Source of the DNA: Thermoleophilia bacterium
GTDB lineage: Bacteria > Actinomycetota > Thermoleophilia > RBG-16-64-13
Direction of reading: 5' to 3'
DNA: 64,000 nucleotides
Assembly (NCBI GenBank): GCA_026415615.1
Contig: JAOAGT010000001.1
Location: 357,455 to 421,454 of the forward strand
The notes beneath the pieces are model-generated. The model made no database searches. It had not been told where the DNA came from and saw only the letters and a list, made by a program, of their open reading frames with translations. Positions 1 through 10,700 of the stretch are shown here, piece after piece (position 1 is the stretch's first letter; every line of letters starts with the position of its first letter). A program made the translations under genes and the position numbers.

Positions 1-170
1 GAGGAGGTGAGCGTCATCCTCTGTACGGTGGCTGTGGTATAGGAGACTTCCTCTGCCTCCTGTCCGTGGGAAACCCGATAAACAAGAAAACCAGCTGCAG
101 CAGCCACGACGACAAACGCGGCAGCGATGGCTGTTTGAATCCGCCGGGTCTTTCGCTTCCTTGCTGTCAT
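1..170 (-). CDS. Partial membrane-fusion (HlyD/RND-type) efflux adaptor, N-terminus only
   Basis: The reading frame opens with ATG at 170 and runs off the left edge after 56 codons. The visible protein has a basic N-terminus (MTARKRKTRR), one hydrophobic segment of about 20 residues rich in Ala and Val, and then a YTTATVQRMTLTS stretch. That stretch resembles the start of the mature part of periplasmic adaptor proteins, usually of the form VxxGxLxxxVxxxG, which work with MacB-like ABC transporters or RND pumps. A membrane-anchored or secreted protein is well supported. The adaptor assignment rests on this short motif only. No good Shine-Dalgarno sequence precedes the ATG. It lies downstream of guaB on the same strand but is separated from it by a strong hairpin. 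Confidence 0.5.
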   Translation of the reverse strand, partial: MTARKRKTRRIQTAIAAAFVVVAAAAGFLVYRVSHGQEAEEVSYTTATVQRMTLTS

Positions 171-215
171 GAACAGCAATTCTGCAAACGGCGCGTAAAG
201 TCGGCGTAAGATGGA

Positions 216-251
216 GCGGGGGGCGGCGCGATCCATCGCGCCGCCCCCCGC
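216..251 (-). terminator. GC-rich hairpin downstream of guaB
   Basis: A perfect 15-bp inverted repeat (216-230 with 237-251) encloses the 6-nt loop ATCCAT. It lies just past the guaB stop codon. No run of T follows on the minus strand, so if it terminates transcription it does so as a T-less hairpin, like the others in this window. Confidence 0.65.
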
Positions 252-307
252 AATTTGAGCTCTACATCTGGGCTCTAGAACCCCTAAGCAGCACTTAGGC
301 GAGGCGA

Positions 308-1855
<1,548 letters not shown>

Positions 1856-1872
1856 CTAGTAGTATGGCGGCT

Positions 1873-3171
1873 ATGAGGTTCACTTTTATACATGCTGCCG
1901 ATCTTCATCTTGATACCCCGTTTGAAGGGATTACCCGGGTTTCGCCCGAGCTTGCCGAGGTTCTGCGCGATGCCTCACTCAAGGCGTTTGACCGGATTGT
2001 CGAGCTTGCCATAGAAAGGCAGGCAGCTTTTGTGCTTTTTGCTGGTGATATCTATGACGGCGAAGACCGTGGGGTAAGAGCGCAGCTGCGCTTTCTGCGA
2101 GGCGTGGAGCGGCTCTCGCGAGAAGGAATCGCTACTCTTGTCTGCCACGGCAATCATGATCCCCTGGGAGGCTGGTCGGCGATCCGTCACTGGCCAGACA
2201 ACGTCAAGATCTTCGGCTCTAGCGAAGTCGAGGCTGTCCCTATTTCTTGGCGCGGCGAGGTGGTGGCTAGAGTTTACGGCCTAAGCTATGACCGCCGCGA
2301 AGTTCGTGAGAACTTGACTCTACGCTTTCTCGCTTTGCCGGAGCTTGCTGGTGGCGCAGCTGAGCGCCGGGAGCTGTGGATCGGAATGCTCCACTGTACG
2401 GTCGGACAACAGCCGGAACACGCGCCATACAGCCCCTGTTCTCTCGAGGATATGCGTAAAGTGGCTGTTGATTATTGGGCTCTTGGGCATATTCACCGTC
2501 ATGACGTGCTCAGTTCCGGGTCCCAGTGGACTGTGTATCCTGGCAACACACAGGGGCGCAGCCCCAAGCCTTCGGAAACGGGTGCCAAAGGTGTCGTAGT
2601 AGTGACCTGCGAAGACAATCGTGTGCTGGGAATCGAGCATGTGGCCACCGACGTAGTCCGATTTGCCACGCTGTCTTTGGACGTGGCAGAGCTTGCGGAG
2701 AGCTGCGACTTGGGCGATTTGCAGAAGGCGTTGATTAGGCGAGCCGATCAGTTACTTTCTGAGAACCAGGGCCGAGCGTTAATTCTGCGAGTTTTTCTTT
2801 CCGGAAGGAATGAGCTTTACCACGCGCTCAACAGACCGGGGGCCGTTGAGCAGCTTCTGCGCGATCTCCGCGAGGAAAGCGCGAGTGAGGGCGGCCAGGT
2901 ATGGTGGGAAAGTCTTGTAAATAAAACAAGGCCACCACGAGACATTTCCAGCTTGGAAGGTCGCACGGATTTCTTAGGGGCTCTTGTGGAGCAGTGGAAA
3001 CGGGCTCGCGAGAACGCCGACCAACTCACTGCGCTAAAAGAGCAAGTTCTCTCCTCGGTACCGTCCCAGTTTCTGCGTAGGCTGGACGATATGCAGGAAG
3101 AAAAGCTGACTGAGCTCTTAGACGAGGCGACCTATGCGGTGTTGGACGCCTTGCAAGCCGTTGAACAGTAG
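1873..3171 (+). CDS. YhaO-like metallophosphoesterase (SbcD/Mre11-type DNA repair exonuclease)
   Basis: The protein has the calcineurin-like phosphoesterase motifs of the SbcD/Mre11/YhaO group: FIHAADLHLDTPF at the N-terminus, FAGDIYDGEDRG, CHGNHDP and WALGHIHRHDV. Together these make a two-metal nuclease site. The C-terminal third is a capping domain ending in a helical region. The family cuts DNA ends with an SMC-like ATPase partner, and the next gene, 32 bp downstream, encodes that partner. I chose ATG 1873 because homologues start with M-(K/R)-F-x-F-I-H-A-A-D. ATG 1864 and TTG 1804 are in frame upstream. A TTGCAT (1836-1841) and TAGTAT (1860-1865) pair 18 nt apart could make the transcript nearly leaderless. 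No strong Shine-Dalgarno sequence is seen. Confidence 0.88.
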   Translation: MRFTFIHAADLHLDTPFEGITRVSPELAEVLRDASLKAFDRIVELAIERQAAFVLFAGDIYDGEDRGVRAQLRFLRGVERLSREGIATLVCHGNHDPLGGWSAIRHWPDNVKIFGSSEVEAVPISWRGEVVARVYGLSYDRREVRENLTLRFLALPELAGGAAERRELWIGMLHCTVGQQPEHAPYSPCSLEDMRKVAVDYWALGHIHRHDVLSSGSQWTVYPGNTQGRSPKPSETGAKGVVVVTCEDNRVLGIEHVATDVVRFATLSLDVAELAESCDLGDLQKALIRRADQLLSENQGRALILRVFLSGRNELYHALNRPGAVEQLLRDLREESASEGGQVWWESLVNKTRPPRDISSLEGRTDFLGALVEQWKRARENADQLTALKEQVLSSVPSQFLRRLDDMQEEKLTELLDEATYAVLDALQAVEQ

Positions 3172-3203
3172 TCACCGCTGAAGGGCGTTACCACTAGAGG
3201 CCA

Positions 3204-6200
3204 ATGCACATACTTGGCTGGCATGTAGAGGGGTTCGGGATTTTTCGCGATTTTGCCGTGGGGAACCTTCCCCCGGGAATCGTGGTGTTTGAAGGCCCTA
3301 ATGAGGCCGGCAAGAGCACTTTGCTCGCTTTTCTTCGCGCTGTGCTTTTTGGGTTTCGCGCGCGGGGGAAAGGGTCTCTCTACGAGCCACTCAGAGGAGG
3401 CAGTCACGGCGGAAGAGTATTTCTTGCCACCCGGCAGGGTCAGGTTATAGTCGAGCGCTTCTATCGGAAACCAGTCCGTATCCAGATGGATGACGGAACT
3501 CTGCTTAGCGAACCCGAGTTTCAGCAGTTGCTTGCCGGCCTGGACTATCAAACTTTTAGCTCGGTCTTTGCTTTTAGCTTGGACGAGTTAAGCAGTTTTG
3601 AGTCAATCGGGAGTGAGCAAATTGCTGCGCGCATTTTTGCAGCTGGGCTAAGTGGAGCAGGACCATCGGTGCAAGATGTGCTCTTGCGCTTTGAGAAGGT
3701 GCAAGAGCAACTGCTTCGACCTCGGTCGCACGAGGGAGAAATCAATCGTCTCTTGCAGGAGATAAACGCTGTCAAGGAGGAGCTGGGCAAGGCGCGAGTG
3801 GCTGCACTTGGCTACCCCCAGCTTGCCGAGGAAAACGAAAGTCTGGCCAAAGAGATTGAGGAGCTTACTAGCCAAGAGCTGAAAGTCAAATGTGCTCTTG
3901 AGGAGGCTAGGCTTCTTTGTGCCGCTTGGGAAATACAGGTAGATCTTCAGCGGCGCAAGCAAGAGTTAAACGAGCTCCCACCTGTCGATGAGTTTATCCC
4001 CCAAGCGCGAGAAAGGCTTGCCGATGTCAAGCGGGGGCTGCGCGAGCTTGAGCAGCGACGTGCTCAGCAGGCTGCTAGGGTAGACGAGAAGGAGCAAGAG
4101 GTTGCGAATCTTAAAGCGCAGATCAATCCCAGACTTCTTGCCTCTGGGTTCGAGATAAAGAGACTGGTTGGAGGGCTGCATCTTTACGGTCAGCAAGAGC
4201 AAGAGAGAACAAAGCTCCAGACTGCTTGGGAGGAGCGTGGACGCGCGACCAGACGGTTTATGGATCAGCTCGGCTTGGGCGCCGATGAGGAGCAGCTCAA
4301 GCGTATAGATACCTCTCTTCCCGCCAAAGAGGATCTACGCCGCTTCCGCGAAAGTTTTGCCCGGTTGAAGTTAAAGCTGATAGAGCTCGAGACTCAATAC
4401 AAGGCGGCTCAAGAGAGAGTTGCGTCGTTGCGGGAGGAAATCGCGACACAGGAGCTGGCTGAGGAACGCGAAGCGGCTGTGTTGAGGCAAGAGGCTGAGA
4501 AGGCATCTGAGCTTGTGGGCAGAGCCAGCGTCCTACTCCAAAAATTGGCAAGAGTGGAGGCAGATCTCGAGGGGCTAAAGACCCTCAAGGAACGGCACAC
4601 AAGGGTCGCGCAGGGGGCGGCACAAAGGCGCCGCCGGATGGTTTATGCGGCCGGCGCAGTTCTTGCTGCGGTCGTACTGGGCTTGGTTATTACCCTGACC
4701 GTTGGAGGCCTACCCAGCCCGGAGCACAACTACACGCTCGCGGTCGGGGTGCTTGTGGCTGTGTTTCTGGTGGCGTTCATTGCATTGGGGCTGCGAGGCG
4801 TGTTCGGTGAGCAGGGTGTTCTGGGTTCCTTTGGCAGTCTACTAGATCTGGACGAGGAGCGTCGGCTGGAGGACGAACGCAGAGAGTTATCCGACGAGCT
4901 CTCCAAGATTGCCTCCGTCGCTGAGGCAGGTATTCAGGTTGCCGATGATGATTGGCCGTCTTCTTTGCTATCTGCTCTTCAGCAAAGACTAATCGAGGCC
5001 GAACGGCAAGTCACCCGTGCGGAAGAACGGGAGGAAACTGCCAAGCAGCTGCAGGAAGATCTGCAAGCGGCGGTCAGGCAGGAAGCTGAGGCGAGAAGGG
5101 CCTTGGACGAGGCTCAACAGGAGCTGGCCGAGCTCGAGAGGACCTTTACCGGCTGGCTTGCCGAGCGGGGAATTCCCACAAGTCTCTCTCCAGATGGAGC
5201 GCTTGACTATCTGTCCTTGGCCGAGGAGGCCCAGAAAACTCTCCAAGAATGGGAAGATCTCGCTGAGCAAATACAAGTCACACAAGAACGCTTGGAGTGT
5301 TGGGAAAGGCAGGCGTACGATACGCTCCTTAAGGCTGGACTTGAGCTTGAGACTTCTGACGCCGGCCAGCGGGAAGGTGCTCAGGTGGGCATTGCGGGAC
5401 AGGAGCTCGCGGGCGCGGTGATGGCTGCCAAAGTGAAACTAGAGGAGGCAGAGGAGCTACAAAGGAAGCTCGACAGCGCGGAAGAAGCGCTTCGGGAGCT
5501 AAGAGGGGATCTCATCCAGACGACTAAAGCCCTAAGAGAGACCGAGCAAGAGCTACAAGAGTTGTTTACCCAAGCAGGTGCGGCCGACGAGGCTGAGTTC
5601 GTGCAGCGGCTAGAAGTATATGAAAGAAGACAAAAGCTCAAGGAGCAGATCCACGAGCTGGAGATGCAACTGACGAAAAAGCTGGGCGCCGACGATAGAG
5701 CAAGAGTACTTTGGGCGGAGCTTGAGCAGGGCAGGGTCGAGACATGGACCCACACAATTCAAACTCTTGAGCACGAGTTGGAGCAGATCGCAAAGCGTCG
5801 CGAGACCCTGCACGTCAGGAGCGGAGAACTAAAGGAACAGCTTCGGGGGCTGGAGGTCTCGGCAAATATTCCGGAGTTGGAAAACAAGCTTTGCCAGCTC
5901 GAGGCGACGTTGGGACAAAGCATAGAGCGCTGGTATGTGGCTGGCCTTGCAGTTGCTTTGCTTAGGAGTACTTTGACCCGCTATACCGAAGATCGCCAAC
6001 CCAGAGTGCTGGCGGAGGCGGGTAGACTTTTTGCGCAAGTGACCGAGGGGCGGTATGCGCGAGTTATGGCCTTGCCAGACAAGAGCGAGCTTGTTGTTAC
6101 TGATTCCTACGGTAGGCAGAAAAGCCCAGGCCAATTGAGCCGGGGTACAGCCGAGCAGTTGTACCTCTGCCTGCGTATGGGTCTCGCGCATGAGTTTTCG

Positions 6201-6419
6201 CGCCACGCAGAGCCTCTGCCTGTTGTGATGGACGATGTCCTTGTAAACTTTGATCCGCGGCGCAGGCGGGCCATGGCCAAACTCTTGTTGGATTTTGCCA
6301 GGTCGCACCAGGTGCTGCTTTTTACTTGCCACCCGGAGATCACTGAGGTCTTCTTGGAGCTGGAGCCTTCTTTGCGTGTAGAGAGAATGGATTATGACTA
6401 TACAAGCAGTAGTGTTTGA
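3204..6419 (+). CDS. YhaN-like SMC/Rad50-type ATPase with two central membrane segments
   Basis: This 1071-residue protein has the split ATPase of the Rad50/SbcC class. The Walker A GPNEAGKST lies near residue 31. The C-terminus carries the ABC-type signature LSRGTAEQL and the Walker B VVMDDVLVNFD, followed by a His-switch-like FTCHP. Between them lie long Glu/Arg/Gln-rich coiled coils. In the middle, where SbcC has a zinc hook, I see instead a basic RRRR stop, a hydrophobic helix at about residues 479-501, a short Pro-Ser-Pro-Glu loop and a second hydrophobic helix at about 511-534. This matches the YhaN type, which looks membrane-anchored at the coiled-coil apex. It presumably works with the upstream YhaO-like nuclease. 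The ATG at 3204 follows AGAGG. Confidence 0.88.
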   Translation: MHILGWHVEGFGIFRDFAVGNLPPGIVVFEGPNEAGKSTLLAFLRAVLFGFRARGKGSLYEPLRGGSHGGRVFLATRQGQVIVERFYRKPVRIQMDDGTLLSEPEFQQLLAGLDYQTFSSVFAFSLDELSSFESIGSEQIAARIFAAGLSGAGPSVQDVLLRFEKVQEQLLRPRSHEGEINRLLQEINAVKEELGKARVAALGYPQLAEENESLAKEIEELTSQELKVKCALEEARLLCAAWEIQVDLQRRKQELNELPPVDEFIPQARERLADVKRGLRELEQRRAQQAARVDEKEQEVANLKAQINPRLLASGFEIKRLVGGLHLYGQQEQERTKLQTAWEERGRATRRFMDQLGLGADEEQLKRIDTSLPAKEDLRRFRESFARLKLKLIELETQYKAAQERVASLREEIATQELAEEREAAVLRQEAEKASELVGRASVLLQKLARVEADLEGLKTLKERHTRVAQGAAQRRRRMVYAAGAVLAAVVLGLVITLTVGGLPSPEHNYTLAVGVLVAVFLVAFIALGLRGVFGEQGVLGSFGSLLDLDEERRLEDERRELSDELSKIASVAEAGIQVADDDWPSSLLSALQQRLIEAERQVTRAEEREETAKQLQEDLQAAVRQEAEARRALDEAQQELAELERTFTGWLAERGIPTSLSPDGALDYLSLAEEAQKTLQEWEDLAEQIQVTQERLECWERQAYDTLLKAGLELETSDAGQREGAQVGIAGQELAGAVMAAKVKLEEAEELQRKLDSAEEALRELRGDLIQTTKALRETEQELQELFTQAGAADEAEFVQRLEVYERRQKLKEQIHELEMQLTKKLGADDRARVLWAELEQGRVETWTHTIQTLEHELEQIAKRRETLHVRSGELKEQLRGLEVSANIPELENKLCQLEATLGQSIERWYVAGLAVALLRSTLTRYTEDRQPRVLAEAGRLFAQVTEGRYARVMALPDKSELVVTDSYGRQKSPGQLSRGTAEQLYLCLRMGLAHEFSRHAEPLPVVMDDVLVNFDPRRRRAMAKLLLDFARSHQVLLFTCHPEITEVFLELEPSLRVERMDYDYTSSSV

Positions 6420-7083
6420 CCTCGACGGGGTCATCATAGATAGCGAGCAGTTATGGCACGATGTGCGGCGGGACTTTGCTCTTGCTCACGGTGGTAGCTG
6501 GGACGACGATGACCAGCCAGCCATGATGGGGGCCAACTCGATGCAATGGGCCGCCCGCATGCGCGACCACAACGGAATCAATCTGACCGATTACGAGATC
6601 TACGAGGGAATCATCTCTGCGTTGCGTGACGAGTACCGCCGTCATCTTCCGGTTATCCCGGGAGCGTTAGAGACGATCAGGGCGCTCGCAACCCAATATC
6701 GATTGGGAGTTGCTTCCTCGTCTCCACTGGAGCTGATCGAGTATGTGCTTGAGCTGGCTGGCGTGCGGGACTGCTTTGGTGCAGTTGTATCCTCGGACGA
6801 GGTCCCAGTGGGCAAGCCGGCCCCGGACGTGTATCTGGAAGCTTGCCGGCGTCTGGACACGCCGCCTGAGCGGGCCGCTGCAGTCGAAGATTCCACCAAC
6901 GGGTTGATAGCGGCCAAGGAGGCTGGCCTTGCGGTCGTTGCCATTCCCAGCCCAGGTTACCCACCGCCGCCTGAGGTACTGGCCTTGGCCGATGTCGTGC
7001 TAGGTTCAATCCGAGAGCTGGTGCCAGAAATGGTGGCCTCTCTTCGAAAAAGTGCGGTCTCAACGACGCCAAGAAGCATGTGA
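6394..7083 (+). CDS. HAD-superfamily hydrolase (beta-phosphoglucomutase/phosphatase-like)
   Basis: The N-terminus has the HAD nucleophile motif VVFDLDGVIIDSE (Asp9 and Asp11). A helical cap of about 70 residues follows. Motif II is ASSSPLEL, the motif III lysine lies in GKPAPDVY, and motif IV is AAVEDSTNG. This arrangement fits subfamily I hydrolases that act on small sugar phosphates, phosphoglycolate-like compounds or nucleotides; the substrate cannot be read from the sequence. The start codon overlaps the end of the YhaN-like gene by 26 bp, so the two are likely translated from one message. It is cytosolic, with no signal peptide. Confidence 0.85.
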   Translation: MTIQAVVFDLDGVIIDSEQLWHDVRRDFALAHGGSWDDDDQPAMMGANSMQWAARMRDHNGINLTDYEIYEGIISALRDEYRRHLPVIPGALETIRALATQYRLGVASSSPLELIEYVLELAGVRDCFGAVVSSDEVPVGKPAPDVYLEACRRLDTPPERAAAVEDSTNGLIAAKEAGLAVVAIPSPGYPPPPEVLALADVVLGSIRELVPEMVASLRKSAVSTTPRSM

Positions 7084-7116
7084 GTTCGCTACAACACTGA
7101 TGGCTGGAGTATCACG

Positions 7117-7779
7117 ATGCTCCGAAAGATCGTTGAAATAGACCGCCAACTGTGTAATGGCTGCGGGCTTTGTCTTGACGCTTGCGCTGAGGGAGCTTTG
7201 GCCCTGGACGAAGAAAACAAGGCGGTGCTAGCCAAAGAGATTTGCTGCGATGGCCTGGGTCACTGTCTCGATGTCTGCCCCACGGGAGCGCTGCGGATCG
7301 TAGAACGGGAAACTCCGGCTGAGGTTGCTGTCCGAAGAACGGTGCGTGTCTGCGAAGCAGCCGACAAGGAACCCGGGGAGCTGGGACCGGTCGACGACTT
7401 CCCTTGCTCGGAACTCAGTCAGTGGCCTGTGCAGCTGCATCTTATTTCTCCGCATGCTCCATATTTCAAGGAAGCAGACTTGCTAGTGGCCGCAGATTGC
7501 ACCGCGTTTGCTCGAGCCAGCTTTCACTCGGAGTTGTTGAAGGGGCGCAAGTTGGTAGTAGCTTGTCCCAAACTTGATGACACGAGCCCCTATTTGGACA
7601 AGCTAGCGCAGTTGTTTGCGTGCAACCAATTGCGTTCCATCACTGTAGCGCGGATGACTGTTCCTTGTTGCGGTGGTCTCGCCTGGTTAGTTGAGCAAGC
7701 GGTAAAGCTTGCAGGGGTAGATACCCCTGTGCGGACTGTGATAATCGGTCTGAACGGTGAGGTTGTCTCAGACGGCTAG
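7117..7779 (+). CDS. Two-[4Fe-4S] ferredoxin-type protein with C-terminal cysteine domain
   Basis: Residues 10-60 hold two cluster motifs. The first is canonical: CNGCGLCLDAC. The second is CCDGLGHCLDVCP, where spacing of the first cysteines differs from the classical CxxCxxC. The rest of the 220-residue protein (from about residue 90) is a conserved-looking domain with HLISPHAPYFKEADLLV, an invariant-looking ACPKLDD and VPCCGGL. Similar ferredoxin-like proteins are common in strict anaerobes and are thought to move electrons, but I do not know their partners. The gene is convergent with the large oxidoreductase fusion, and the two stop codons share the palindrome CTAG (7776-7779). A role beside that complex is possible but unproven. 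Confidence 0.75.
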   Translation: MLRKIVEIDRQLCNGCGLCLDACAEGALALDEENKAVLAKEICCDGLGHCLDVCPTGALRIVERETPAEVAVRRTVRVCEAADKEPGELGPVDDFPCSELSQWPVQLHLISPHAPYFKEADLLVAADCTAFARASFHSELLKGRKLVVACPKLDDTSPYLDKLAQLFACNQLRSITVARMTVPCCGGLAWLVEQAVKLAGVDTPVRTVIIGLNGEVVSDG

Positions 7780-10700
7780 CGGGAACTCTCCTGCCTGGCT
7801 TGCCACTCTGCCTCACTGGGTTCGCCGCACTTCCGAAGCAGCCTATCCCACTCCTCGTCCACCCAGGCTTGAATGGTGACTAGCGCTTCTTCAAAACCGG
7901 GTTGGAACAAGTGAGCAAACCTGCCCTGTCGCTTTAGCCACGGAGCGAGCGGCTCTTTCTTCTTGGGCCGGTAGGTCAACCTATATTGCCCGTCTTCGTA
8001 CTCAAAAAGCGGCCAATAGCAGGTATTCACTGCCTGCCTAGCAAGGTCGATGCTTTCTGCTCCGTCTGCCCGCCACCCACGTGGACAGGGAGAGAGCACG
8101 TTAAGGAACGTGGGGCCGTCTACAGAAAGGGCTTTAGCTGCTTTGCGCACAAGATCACGCGGATCGTGTGGTGAAGCCTGTGCCACGTACTTGAGGCCAT
8201 GAGCGATCATGATCTCGGTAAGGTTCTTGCGCTGCTGAAGCTTGCCAGCCTGAACTTTGCCCACGGGGCTTGTGGTGGTCCAGGCACAAACGGGGGTAGC
8301 GCCCGAGCGCTGAAAGCCGGTGTTCATGTAGGCCCCGTTATCGTAACAGACGTAAAGCATGCGATGTCCGCGCTCCATCGCCCCCGACAGAGACTGTAGG
8401 CCGATGTCATAGGTGCCGCCGTCGCCGCCAAACGCGATAAACCTGAAGTCTTCCCTGATAAGGCCTTTTTTCTTGAGAGCCCTATAGGCGGTTTCCACGC
8501 CGCTTATGGTAGCTGCCACGTTTTCAAAGGCCGTATGGATATAGCTATCCTTCCATGAGGTGTAAGGGTAGATTGTGGTGGATACCTCCAGGCAGCCGGT
8601 AGCTGCTCCTACTACTGCAGGCGTTTCCAGGGCCATAAGCACCTGGCGGACCACAATGGGCGCTCCGCATCCCGCGCACATCCGATGTCCAGGGGCGAGC
8701 CGTGACCCTTTGGCTACTAGCTCAAGCCACTGTTGGCGGGCCTCCTCGAAAACATTGGTCTTGGCCAACGCCTCAACTGGGCAGACGTCTACACATTCGC
8801 TGCACGTAATGCAGCGTGGCTCGTCCAACCAGAAGGACAAGAGCGCACGTTCGTTAAAGCTGAGTGCTCCGGTAGGGCAGACGGAGACGCATCGGCCGCA
8901 GCTTATGCAATGGGCGAGTTGTAGAGGGTCGCCGTAAGGTGTGTCAACCTTGATGGCAAACCCGCGCCCGGTAAATTCGTAGCATGCGGGCCCGGCCACA
9001 TCTCGGCAAACACGAACGCACCGTCCGCAGGCGATACAGCGCTCCATATCGCGCTTGATAAAGGGATGCTCTTGCTGAGGAGCAACAACTCGCACACGGC
9101 TTCCCTTGGTAACAAGTTCATTGGCGGTGATGTCGTATTCCACCGCGAGTCTCTGTAGTTCACACTTGCCCACGCTGGGACATGTGCACTGCAGACAGCG
9201 GTTGGCCTCTTCCTGGGCGCAAAGCAAGGTCAAAGTCTCTTCGGCTTCTACACTGGTCGAGGCCAAACGCTCGGCAGGTGGAGTAACGGGGACGTCAACT
9301 CTCGGCTTTGGCTCTGCACCAATGCCCATCTTAAGCCAAACAGGAGAACGTCGAGCTAATCTACTGCCCAGGGGACCCAGTTCCTCGGCTCGGCTTAGTT
9401 GCTCAAGGTAGGAAAGACCTTCATACTCCGTCAGTTTCTTCTCCAGATCGGCCAGGTCCTGTCCTGCAAGCCATCCATCCACGGCAAGCGCGACGTACTT
9501 TCCTCGGGCAACTGCTTCAACGACAAGCTCTCCTGTTGTGCGAATCCGAGCCTCTCCGGCGGGCTCGCCTGGGAGTGGACCGGGAGCCGAGGGCTGGAGC
9601 CAAGAAATCGGGTCCAAACCCACGAAAATCCCAGGCTGGTTAGTGCGGCCCGTTAGAATACTCAGCGGCATAACAGTTGGAGACGGGGCCACAGGCACAA
9701 TTTCCCTCGCCGCAAGTACCACGCTTGCTTGCACCACAAGGGGCGTCCCGTCGGGTCTCATGCACTCAATAACGTACTGGCCTTCCCGCTCAGTCACGCT
9801 CGCCACCGCGGCAACGGTTTCAAGTGTGATCCCTTCTTCGTCCGCTTGTTGCAGCTCGTAAGCAAGCTGCGCTGTTCTGCCGGGCGCGCGCTTTGCGAGG
9901 AGCACCACATTTTCGGCTCCCCTCCGGCGAGCCGCCCGTGCTACATCGATCATGGCGGGACCTTCTCCAACAACTGCCGCAGTGCCGCTAAGAGAAGGGG
10001 GAGAGTAGTGCTTCTCTTGCCCCCGCAGAAGCATGTGGCCGTCCAGCGCAGATTCGGCGGGTGTATTGCTCTGCGGCGCGGTGGCTACGCTCTCGTCAGC
10101 ATTTGCTATGACCACGGCGTCAAAGCCTGAAGCAGTTAGATCAGAGGCGGCTTCCGGACTTGCTAGTCGAGAGCTGTGCACATATCGTACGCCGCTTTGC
10201 CACAGCAACCCGAGCTCCCTTTCAAGCACATCCTGAGGAAGGCGAAATTCCGGTACAAGGTCAAGCAGGATTCCGCCCGGCTGTGGGCGGGAGCCATATA
10301 CGGTCACCTGGTGCCCAAACTTGCGAAGAGTCCAAGCTGCGCTTAGCCCGGCTGGGCCCGCACCCAGTATGGCTACTCTTCGACCGGTGGGCGCGTGACA
10401 CACTAGCTCCGCCTGCGAACACTCGGAGACTTCATCTCGATGGTCAGCTAGGGCTCGATTGACAGCACGTACTGCTATCGGTTCCTCTACCTGGCTGCGG
10501 CGACAGACAACCTCGCAGTAGCGAGGGCAAAGGCGCTCGACGATCCGGGTTAAAGGAAGCTCGTCTTCCAAGAGAAGGGCCGCGCTAGTGGGCTTTCCCC
10601 CGGCTAGATGTCTCTGCACGGTGGGAATGTCCAGACGCAACGGGCATGCGTAAGTGCAGGGAGCCTCGCAGTAGGCGTTGTGATCCGAGAGGTACATTTT

